From the NCBI GenBank assembly GCA_000621185.1, contig KK211223.1, positions 207,077 to 271,076 of the forward strand: DNA of 64,000 nt, written 5' to 3'. Shown here in pieces: positions 56,896-64,000 of the stretch; position 1 is the stretch's first letter; every line of letters starts with the position of its first letter. Below the pieces are notes generated by a model. It worked only from the letters and a program-made list of their open reading frames with translations. It was not told the DNA's origin and made no database searches. Made by a program: the position numbers and the translations under genes. Origin of the DNA: Franconibacter pulveris DSM 19144 (GTDB taxonomy: Bacteria > Pseudomonadota > Gammaproteobacteria > Enterobacterales > Enterobacteriaceae).

Positions 56896-59359
56896 GCTGT
56901 AGTTGCCTGATAAAAGTGTCTAGGGGTTGCGCGTTGCCTGCGCTTTCCCACCATTTTCTGTAAGGATGCTGCGGATCGGCCAGGTGCTGCGGGGCGATGA
57001 TGATGCGTTCATATCGCGAGGCCGGTAGGTCCGGTAGCGCAGTGGCAGTGTTAGACACAATCACAATTTCCGCGCTGTCCGAAGTGGGTGCAGCAAGTTT
57101 TTGCACGCACCAGAAGCGAGAGATGGAATCCAGGGCGCGTTCCAGATGCCTGAAATCGGCCTTATCTGCTCGGATGGTCTTGTAATCGCCAGAGCCGATC
57201 AACTGACGAAGCGGTACGCGGAGTTCTGATAGAAGAGCCCTCATTTCCAGTTCATCGGTGTAATACACTTTCCTGACGGCACCAGCGAAGCGCGCTCGTT
57301 TCTTCGGCGTCGCTCGTATAATTTCCACATCGGCCCCAACTGTTGGTGAGAACGCGCCTTTACCCTGAGCCCGACACCCCGGGCATCCGCCGCAAGTGAT
57401 TTCTGGCGCATAGTGCTGATAAGTATAAAATTTTCTCAGTATCTGGCACAGAGGAGTGCGAGGGTCGAGGATCCACGTTTTCAACAAGGTAAATGCCGCG
57501 CGGCGCTTAGCTAGTTCTTCCTGGCGGGCCTTATCAACAAAGGTGTTCCAATACTCTTCAGAGTGGTGCGAGTCGTTGCAGTGGCAAATATGCACTTTGT
57601 TGTAGTACTGGGCAAACCAGTCTTGAACTGCCTGAGCGTTTTCTTCTTCATCTTTTCGCAGGTTTTCTGGCAGCTCAGGGGCTGCGAACACCAGCTCAAT
57701 CAGCCCGGTGCGCTGCATCAATAGTAAGGTTTTGCGGTTCCAGGCTTGATTTCGATCGCCCTGATAGTCGATATGATCAGGTTTAGTATCCAGTGAGATG
57801 CTGTAACTGGCGATGTCGCTGGGCTGGTACCGCTTAAACATGGCCATCCAACGCTGGTAGCCTTTTTCGACGCTGATAAGTTTTTCAACCGAGAGGCTTT
57901 CTGCCGTCTCCATTTGCGCACTATGCCAGACCAGATGCGCCTGACAGGCTTTGCCATCACGCCCGGCCCGTCCACATTCCTGATAATAGCGATCGATATT
58001 TTCCGGAATGGCGGCATGAATGACCGTACGGACGTTGCTTTTATTCATTCCTACGCCAAACGCCGAGGTGGCAATCATGATGTCCAGCTGGTCGCTTGCC
58101 CATTGTGAAATCAGTTTTTTGCGTGCCAGGGTTTCCGTGTCGCCATGGAACAAGCCAACTCGCTGGTAATGCTGTTGCTGAAGTCGGAGATGCCAGTTTT
58201 CCGCTTCTTCCTTCGTGGTGCAATAGAGGATGAGCGGGCGTGGGAGCGTCATCAGCAACTGCTCCACGCGCTGCTGGTGCGCACCAGGGTTGGGCTCAGC
58301 ATGCACGAAGTATTCGGGCTCGGGGCGGAGGAAGTTCGCTGTAATCTCGATCAGTTCGCTGTCATCTGAGCGGAACTGCTCAATAATCACATCACGGGTA
58401 TTCTGGCTCCAAGTGGCGGAGAGTAGCAGGGTGCGAAAACGGCATCCGGGCTGTGCTTTTAATGAACGAATCAGCGGCGCAATCAGCTGAAAATCAGGAC
58501 GGAATTCAGCGCCCCACTGGTCTATAAGATGGGCTTCGTCGATAACGACGGCACCAATCAGGTTATTTTTCGCAAGGTCAAACAGTACCGGAACCAGCGA
58601 CGATTTTGCCGCCTCCGGCGAACAAAACAGGACGCGCTGTGAGCCTTTTTTCAACCGCTCTTTCAGCGTCTGGCGCGTTGTGTGATCCTGACCGCCAACC
58701 CAGGCATAGGTTCCTCCGTGATCCTGCTCAGCCTGACGCAGCATTTCCCGCATAAAATCCGCTTGTTCAATTGCAAGGGCGACCGTTGGGACAATCACTA
58801 GCGTTAACGAACTGAACGGCGCACTGATAGCCTGGATTTGCGTGATAAGACTCTTGCCGCAGCTGGTGGGGAGATTCACCACCAGAGTGCTGTTGACGTC
58901 GGAGGTGAGCAGCGTGCGGATTGCCGCCTGCTGTCCGAAGCCACGGTAGTGCGTATGGGGCGTGTCGACCAGCAGGTTCTTTAGCGCCGGATCCATTTCC
59001 GGTTGCAATAAGTTGCGTCGGGTTCGGCGCTGGTAAGTGGCCTGGGTGCTCGTCAGGTCCGCTTCAGCAGCGAGTGACAGTGTCTGCCCCACGGCGGATT
59101 TTTCCAGCCCCCAAAGTGGGTCTGGGGTCTCCGTCAGCGTCGGTGGAGAAGGCAGCCATGGATCTTCGATGCCGCTCACCTGTGCAGTGCGAAGGGCATC
59201 GGAATAGCCGGCAAAAATATCATTCAGGCCCGCAGTAGGGTCGATGATGATGTTTATTAACCGCAGGAAGAAGGGATTTTCAATCCCTTCTTTGAAGGTA
59301 ACGTCATCGGTAAAATAGGTGGTTAACGCAAACTGCAGACGTGACCATTGTTCCGTCAT
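56879..59359 (-). CDS. dpdF: DpdF, RecQ-like DNA helicase
   Basis: An 826-residue superfamily 2 helicase of RecQ type. Walker A is NLPTSCGKSL (about 162-171), motif II is VVIDEAHLIDQWG (about 271-283) with the RecQ-style DEAH...QWG, motif III is LLLSATW, and motif VI is YQECGRAGRDGKA. A Cys cluster CGGCPGC after the helicase core may bind zinc as in RecQ. The start overlaps the dpdE stop by one base (TGATG). It likely unwinds DNA for the restriction arm. An N-terminal extension of about 140 residues is unlike RecQ itself. Confidence 0.88.
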   Translation of the reverse strand: MTEQWSRLQFALTTYFTDDVTFKEGIENPFFLRLINIIIDPTAGLNDIFAGYSDALRTAQVSGIEDPWLPSPPTLTETPDPLWGLEKSAVGQTLSLAAEADLTSTQATYQRRTRRNLLQPEMDPALKNLLVDTPHTHYRGFGQQAAIRTLLTSDVNSTLVVNLPTSCGKSLITQIQAISAPFSSLTLVIVPTVALAIEQADFMREMLRQAEQDHGGTYAWVGGQDHTTRQTLKERLKKGSQRVLFCSPEAAKSSLVPVLFDLAKNNLIGAVVIDEAHLIDQWGAEFRPDFQLIAPLIRSLKAQPGCRFRTLLLSATWSQNTRDVIIEQFRSDDSELIEITANFLRPEPEYFVHAEPNPGAHQQRVEQLLMTLPRPLILYCTTKEEAENWHLRLQQQHYQRVGLFHGDTETLARKKLISQWASDQLDIMIATSAFGVGMNKSNVRTVIHAAIPENIDRYYQECGRAGRDGKACQAHLVWHSAQMETAESLSVEKLISVEKGYQRWMAMFKRYQPSDIASYSISLDTKPDHIDYQGDRNQAWNRKTLLLMQRTGLIELVFAAPELPENLRKDEEENAQAVQDWFAQYYNKVHICHCNDSHHSEEYWNTFVDKARQEELAKRRAAFTLLKTWILDPRTPLCQILRKFYTYQHYAPEITCGGCPGCRAQGKGAFSPTVGADVEIIRATPKKRARFAGAVRKVYYTDELEMRALLSELRVPLRQLIGSGDYKTIRADKADFRHLERALDSISRFWCVQKLAAPTSDSAEIVIVSNTATALPDLPASRYERIIIAPQHLADPQHPYRKWWESAGNAQPLDTFIRQLQHVNHQ

Positions 59360-62300
59360 CAGGCGACTCCAGATAAAATATTACTGCTGCAAAGAATGAT
59401 CGCTTTTACCGACATCAGCTGGATATAAGCATTGGCTTGAGCCAGCTCTTGCTGTTTTTGCAGAGCTTTTTCATACACCTGCTCAACCTGTTCTTTCCAC
59501 GCATCAGCGGAGATCAGCTCTTCAATCTCTTGCCATCTTGAGGCTCGCAGGTTGAGGTCCACATAGCTTTTTGTGGCGGAAGGGGTCTTGCTGTACTCGC
59601 TGTTCAGCATTCCTAGCAGTTGTGGATTCGTCACCTGAGAACCGTCGGCAGCCACCCACTCCTCAACAATGCGTGGTGGCACCAGCTCATCGCATTGACG
59701 AAGAGTGGCGTAAGGGCTTAATGGATCGCAGCCGGTAATAAGCCAACTCATCTGGAAGAAATAGCGAGGTTCGTTCAGTTCCGCGTTAATCATACGTAGC
59801 ATCGCTACCGAACTGCCCCGCGCATCCTGATTCAGTAACTGCCAAATCGCATCGACGAAAGGCTGACCGTAACGCAAAGGATAAACTGTTGTACCGTCAA
59901 TGGCAGGGATGCGTTCTGCACTCATTAAATGGGTAGACGGTGGATTGCCTCCCTCTTTGTCGAAGCTGAGCATGCAGGTTGTCAGGAATGTTTTGAAATC
60001 TACCATCGTCCCAGAACTGCGTTCAGCTAGTTCAAAACTAAAACGCATCCCTTCTTCAGCATTTCCTGATGAACGGAAACGCAATCCTTCAGAGATCCAT
60101 GGCGTCAGTGCCTTACACTGTTCTGTTGCAATGAGATCGTCATTACTTAGCTGTTGAGCGAAAAGTGCCGCTTGCGAGACTTCTTCATCCATCGCCAGCA
60201 ATTTTTCCTGCATGTTGATTTTGTTGGTCTCTCTGACCAAGACGCCATTTTCACCAGGGAATTCTGCCGCAAGGTTTTCCAGCACTTGTGGGCCTTCGAG
60301 AAACAGTCTGTTCCAGGCATCACCGATATAGTCATCCAGTACGAACTGCAGGCTGGCGATGGTGTTGTTAAACACGCCAATGCTGTTCACCAGAATGTCG
60401 GCCCACTGATTTCGTAAGCTATCGGTCACATGGTTTTTTAGTATCAGGCTTTGAACCGGTTTGATACCACGCAGGTTGGCGCTGTAGCGGTTGAGACGGC
60501 CCAGACGTTGCTCAATCCGACTGCAGGATCGCGGCAAACCATAATGAACGGCCAGACGACGTCCTCCGTGGAGATTCAGCCCGTCCTCGCCGCTTCTATC
60601 GCACAATAGCACCCGAACGGGGTTTTGCGCCTGAGTGAACTGTAGTGGTTGGCCAGGCTGATAGCGCTCTATCGGGTAGTCCAGCAGAATGCTCATCTTG
60701 ACTGACAGATGCTGCGCCAGTTCAGGGCGATCACAGAAGACAATAGCTTTGCCATCTGGGAATTGATGTAGCCAGTCATTAAGCGATGCGGCCAGCATAT
60801 TGTCGATAGCCTCTTGCTCATTTTTAGCCGTCGAGACAATGTGTTCCAATAAGGCTTGCTCATCCTTGGGCAGCCCCGTTGATGCTGTGAGAATGGCTTT
60901 TGCCCGCTGCAGAACACAAATCGGACTGGAAAAAAGATCGTCAATCCAGGCGATGTAGTTCGTTTCTTTTAACGACCAATGCTGGTTTTGCGGCAGTACG
61001 GCCATAGAGCGATACTCTTCCAGCAACTCATCCAAGGTGAGTCCCTCGGTTTGCCAGTGAGATTCTCTCACGCCATTCAGACCAGGGAAGAGAAGATCCA
61101 GATTCAAGTTTTTGCTTTCATCCTGACTTAGTGCAACCTGGCGACGATTTCTCAGCAGACGGTGGTGGATACGGTAATGCTCGCCAAGATGTAGTCGTAT
61201 CGCTTTAATACCCGCTTCACGTTCAGGTGTTGGCTGAGAAAATCGCCCGATCAGTGGAAACAGTCCCTGGCATAGCGTTGCCAACTGATGGTCATCGGGG
61301 AATTGCACCAGAACCTCATCAAGGTTACGGCGAAGACTAATATTAGACGCAGATGGAACTAGAGAAGAGAAAACACCGCCAAGGCTCTCACGGTTTTTCA
61401 CTAGGTCGGTGAATGCATGCAGGTGGTTTTCATCAATCTGGAATGCTTCCGGGTTGATGCAGTGCAGCATCGACAGGAAGTTGCGCTCATGGCCATGCAG
61501 CGGCGTACCGGTGAGAAGCAATGCGTAATGTGCTTTCTGACAAGCTTGTGACATCAGTTTGAAATCATCACGCTGATCTTTGTCCGTAGACCACGGCCAG
61601 TCGGCAATTTGGTGGACTTCATCGATGGTCATCAGTGAAGGTGAGAACCCTCTGCTCAGTAGAAGGCAGGCCTCAGAATAACTACAGATAACAATCCCTT
61701 GTGCAGCATCACCTTGCTTTAACAAGGAGAGCATCGTCGAGACACCCACGAGCAACTGTTTTAGCTGAAAACGTTCGCCTAATTCTTCCCGCCACTGGCT
61801 GACGAGTTGGCTTGGCACGGCGATAAGCATACTGACATGCCCCGCTTCTTCCAGGGCATGTTCACGGATAACCATACCTGCTTCAATGGTTTTCCCAAGA
61901 CCCACTTCATCCGCCAGAATATATTTCGGCGTTTTATCTTGTAAAACTCGCCGTACAACGGCTAGCTGATGTGGTTCCAGTTCGACAGCGCTGCTGGAAA
62001 TGGATGCTAGACCCCTGCAGGAAGCGCGTTGCTGGACATAGGTCTTGATGAAGGAGTGTCGGCGAGGAAAGAAGAAGGGTGCGTCATTGGCCTGGAAAGC
62101 CAGAAAATGTGCAGGATTAATAGGTTTATCAGGCGCTTTGTTCAGTATGAAGATCTTATCGATAGGCAGCGTCGTTGCGTCATCTTCGCGAAAGATGACC
62201 AAAAAATCACCATTAGGTCGCGATCCACCAAATCGAGCGCGCGCCCAGCGTTGACTTTGTGGTTCAAGACAGTAGACAACAGTTTCTTCATGGGGGAGCG

Positions 62301-62472
62301 CCGGGGTCAAGTTTTCAAGGCTAATTGCAACCTGACGTGTATAGGGGTGTGCAGGTGACTCAAAAAAAGCAACTGCTGCATTGTTTTCGTCAATATCAAT
62401 GCTGACAACTTTTCCGATACCGTCAAAACTATCGGAAACAACCAACGACCCTATAGGTAATATGCTCATCAT
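59359..62472 (-). CDS. dpdE: DpdE, SNF2-family DNA translocase
   Basis: 1037 residues from the ATG at 62472, where AAGGA lies 5 nt upstream; the frame is open further to 62625 but that extension has no ribosome site. The core is SNF2/RapA-like: Walker A ILADEVGLGKTIEAG (about 185-199), motif II LMTIDEVHQIADWPW (about 281-295), LLLTGTPLHGH (motif III), and DGLNLHGGRRLAVHYGLPRS followed by EQRLGRLNRYS (motifs V-VI). An N-terminal small beta domain (VVSDSFDGIGKVVSIDIDEN) may bind DNA as in RapA. It heads the helicase run after queD. Confidence 0.88.
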   Translation of the reverse strand: MMSILPIGSLVVSDSFDGIGKVVSIDIDENNAAVAFFESPAHPYTRQVAISLENLTPALPHEETVVYCLEPQSQRWARARFGGSRPNGDFLVIFREDDATTLPIDKIFILNKAPDKPINPAHFLAFQANDAPFFFPRRHSFIKTYVQQRASCRGLASISSSAVELEPHQLAVVRRVLQDKTPKYILADEVGLGKTIEAGMVIREHALEEAGHVSMLIAVPSQLVSQWREELGERFQLKQLLVGVSTMLSLLKQGDAAQGIVICSYSEACLLLSRGFSPSLMTIDEVHQIADWPWSTDKDQRDDFKLMSQACQKAHYALLLTGTPLHGHERNFLSMLHCINPEAFQIDENHLHAFTDLVKNRESLGGVFSSLVPSASNISLRRNLDEVLVQFPDDHQLATLCQGLFPLIGRFSQPTPEREAGIKAIRLHLGEHYRIHHRLLRNRRQVALSQDESKNLNLDLLFPGLNGVRESHWQTEGLTLDELLEEYRSMAVLPQNQHWSLKETNYIAWIDDLFSSPICVLQRAKAILTASTGLPKDEQALLEHIVSTAKNEQEAIDNMLAASLNDWLHQFPDGKAIVFCDRPELAQHLSVKMSILLDYPIERYQPGQPLQFTQAQNPVRVLLCDRSGEDGLNLHGGRRLAVHYGLPRSCSRIEQRLGRLNRYSANLRGIKPVQSLILKNHVTDSLRNQWADILVNSIGVFNNTIASLQFVLDDYIGDAWNRLFLEGPQVLENLAAEFPGENGVLVRETNKINMQEKLLAMDEEVSQAALFAQQLSNDDLIATEQCKALTPWISEGLRFRSSGNAEEGMRFSFELAERSSGTMVDFKTFLTTCMLSFDKEGGNPPSTHLMSAERIPAIDGTTVYPLRYGQPFVDAIWQLLNQDARGSSVAMLRMINAELNEPRYFFQMSWLITGCDPLSPYATLRQCDELVPPRIVEEWVAADGSQVTNPQLLGMLNSEYSKTPSATKSYVDLNLRASRWQEIEELISADAWKEQVEQVYEKALQKQQELAQANAYIQLMSVKAIILCSSNILSGVA

Positions 62473-62906
62473 CACAATCCTTGAAATTGTCTTCGCATGT
62501 ATGGTTTGTGCGAAAAATGCACAGTCATGGGGTGAAGTAAGCGGTTTCCATGTCTGAACGACACACATAGAGAAGAAAAAGTTCAGTCGATAATGACAGC
62601 ATACTGAGATAAATCCCATATTCAAGTGAAAAAATCAAAGTTTTTAGTAGCTTCACAAATAATAAAATGATGTGATTAATTCACTTCTGAGTGATTGATT
62701 TGTATAAGGTAAATCTCCTTTACAACTCCTATTTTTAGCATTGACAGTATTAATTTTGAGTTAAGATAAGTTAAAATGAATTGATGAGAACTAGATGGTT
62801 AATTCATTGCGATATATGAAATATTCTTGTTGCATTAGTTATATATAACAATGAATTTTTAATAAGGTTGGATAGCCAATATAAATTTGGCTATCTAAGT
62901 AAATTA
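62473..62906 (-). promoter_or_regulatory. AT-rich upstream region of dpdE
   Basis: A 434-bp stretch without a supported gene, strikingly AT-rich (for example around 62640-62860). The dpdE mRNA start is expected here. I see several TATAAT-like hexamers but none stands out, so no single promoter is named. Such AT-rich DNA is a likely H-NS silencing target. Confidence 0.4.
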
Positions 62907-63269
62907 TTATTCGCCGCGATAAATGCAGCCTGCAGAGCATGTCTCTTTAACGGCGACTGCACTAAGGATCGGGAGTTGCGGCTTAATCTGATTCCAAATC
63001 CATTCAGCAAGCACTTCGCTGGTGGGATTCTCCAATCCAGGAATATCATTGAGATAGTAATGATCTAGGCGATCTAGCGTCGGCTTTAAAATGGCCTTGA
63101 GTTCAGCGAAATCAATAATCCAGCCTGCGTGTTTATCAACTTCACCGGTAATCTCAAGGCGCACGACAAAAGAGTGTCCGTGTAAGCGGCCGCATTTATG
63201 CCCTTTCGGAACATTGGGAAGACGGTGTGCGGCTTCAAAGGTGAAATCTTTGTATAATGTAGTTTTCAT
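62907..63269 (-). CDS. queD: 6-carboxytetrahydropterin synthase QueD
   Basis: Converts dihydroneopterin triphosphate to 6-carboxy-5,6,7,8-tetrahydropterin, the second step towards preQ0. The 120 residues are very close to E. coli QueD. The zinc-binding and catalytic motif CGRLHGHSF (Cys and the HxH pair) and zinc-binding His15 in FEAAHRLP are visible, as are [10 protein letters not shown] and the C-terminal [14 protein letters not shown]. It sits upstream of dpdE in the island, supplying DpdA substrate together with FolE, QueE and QueC encoded elsewhere. The close similarity to the housekeeping enzyme suggests recent capture or a duplicate. Confidence 0.95.
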   Translation of the reverse strand: MKTTLYKDFTFEAAHRLPNVPKGHKCGRLHGHSFVVRLEITGEVDKHAGWIIDFAELKAILKPTLDRLDHYYLNDIPGLENPTSEVLAEWIWNQIKPQLPILSAVAVKETCSAGCIYRGE

Positions 63270-63478
63270 GGTGACCTCATTTTTTTGTTATACAGTAACA
63301 ATAAGACGTAAAATTTTCTAGCGTTTGTGAGTTAGTTATTAGCACGCTATTGATAGACAAAATTATTCTGAGCTAGCCCAAACAGAATTGCTGGTTTTCC
63401 CTGCTGACTGTTATAGTTGCAGGGTGGTGAATCCACCAGTGCGGATGGGGGTCAGTCAGAACTAAATGACATTGCTGC

Positions 63479-63835
63479 TCAACGCGGAAGAATGCTGGCT
63501 GAATCGCCACCGTTCTGCGATACCTACATATTTTCACTAACCAGCGAGCGCAGCACGGCCTCTTCATACACTACCTGCGACTGGCCAGCCCTTTTAAACG
63601 CTGTCCAGATATCCGGGGCCGGGAGTTACAGTAGCCGGGCTTTCAGCCCAACGGTGTCATCGGCCCACCACTGTTTACAGGTGGGATAGCCGCCCGCGCC
63701 GGTATCGGCCAGACCGGCATCGCGTGATGTGCTGTACGACCACGCACTCTGCTGGGAAAGCGCATGGTCGGTACTGGCCTGAGCAATGTCACCGTTATCT
63801 TCAGAAAATAAGCCGTAAAGATCATCAACGCTGCT
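63479..63835 (-). pseudogene. Relic of a TraG-type conjugation protein
   Basis: A single minus-strand frame reads SSVDDLYGLFSEDNGDIAQ, then GAGGYPTCKQWWADD and TVGLKARLL, a TAA stop, LPAPDIWTAFKRAGQ, YEEAVLRSLVSENM, a TAG stop, and VSQNGGDSAS. The YPTCKQWW...GL..RL and YEEAVLRSLVS segments resemble the TraG N-terminal domain of integrative conjugative elements. Two in-frame stops and missing ends show it is dead. The gap 63270-63478 between queD and this relic has no supported gene. Confidence 0.6.
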
Positions 63836-64000
63836 GTTGTTGGTTGTAGCCTACCGGGCGACTCCAGTCGTCGTCATACTTGATATTTCCTTCAAGATAA
63901 AACCATTCAATTCCTGAATAGGAAATAGCGATATTTTCCATCATGCCGGGAGTGTGAGAACCGGGCATATATGCATGGGCCGCGTTAACTGACATGATAA
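63825..64000 (-). pseudogene. Truncated 3' end of a possible Hcp-like gene (cut by window edge)
   Basis: The last 58 codons visible on the minus strand read VNAAHAYMPGSHTPGMMENI then AISYSGIEWFYLEGNIKYDD and stop at TGA (63825). The EN(I/V)(A/S)ISY..IEW....GNI pattern is like the C-terminal strands of Hcp-family type VI tube proteins. It abuts the TraG relic directly, so the junction is probably a deletion scar. Only a fragment is visible and the call is tentative. Confidence 0.35.

Noticed and set aside
41487-63269. Treating the island as a wholly new defence system
   Set aside because: Gene content and order fit the known Dpd system; novelty is limited to host, integrase decay and the individual domain features listed.
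63270-64000. Right attachment site (repeat of the leuX 3' end)
   Set aside because: I searched by eye for the GGCCTTCGGCACCA core and did not find it, so the island end is taken to be outside the window.
39604-64000. CRISPR array
   Set aside because: No regularly spaced short direct repeats were seen in the island or elsewhere; the only tandem repeat is the 123-bp ERIC array.

Overview
The window is chromosomal DNA from an enterobacterium (Enterobacteriaceae). The gene order fbp-mpl...darP-pmbA-cybC-nrdG-nrdD-treC-treB-treR-ridA-pyrI-pyrB-argI-rraB-miaE...valS-holC-pepA-lptF-lptG...ahr-leuX is the backbone known from E. coli, Salmonella and relatives. The coding DNA is GC-rich. Having miaE, padC and a single-chain dihydroxyacetone kinase while lacking mgtA next to treR points away from E. 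coli and towards a Cronobacter/Enterobacter-like genus. The genus cannot be fixed from this sequence alone.

Positions 1-39600 are mostly core genome: peptidoglycan recycling (mpl), ribosome assembly (darP), the TldE/PmbA protease subunit, periplasmic cytochrome b562, anaerobic ribonucleotide reductase (nrdDG, with paired NrdR boxes), trehalose uptake and cleavage (treRBC), pyrimidine and arginine biosynthesis (pyrLBI with its attenuator, argI with paired ARG boxes), RNase E control (rraB), tRNA hydroxylation (miaE), phenolic acid decarboxylation (padC plus a divergent LysR regulator), valyl-tRNA synthetase, DNA polymerase chi subunit, PepA, LPS export (lptFG) and dihydroxyacetone kinase. Accessory patches inside the core are a tandem ERIC array (6383-6671), an AT-rich frameshifted gene plus small membrane protein (23625-24297), a DnaJ-zinc-finger membrane protein (34732-36393), and an overlapping HNH nuclease/methyltransferase pair (37588-39188).

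At 39520-39604 lies tRNA-Leu(CAA), leuX, a common island insertion site. It is followed by a broken P4-type integrase (lost start codon, 1-nt deletion and nonsense codon) and a more AT-rich genomic island that runs to the end of the window. The island carries a complete Dpd 7-deazaguanine DNA modification and restriction system. dpdC-dpdA-dpdB, the modification genes, are on the + strand. Converging on them through a shared terminator is a tightly overlapping minus-strand run of queD, dpdE, F, G, H, I, J, K and D, covering precursor synthesis and the putative restriction machinery. DpdA, a TGT-like enzyme, with DpdB is expected to exchange guanine in DNA for preQ0, and DpdC converts it to the amido form. 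The helicase, ATPase and phospholipase-D-type proteins are expected to attack unmodified DNA. QueD feeds precursor synthesis; folE, queE and queC are not in the window and are presumably chromosomal. Past queD (63270-64000) are relics of other mobile DNA: a TraG-like conjugation gene with internal stops and the end of a possible Hcp-like gene. The right attachment site was not found.
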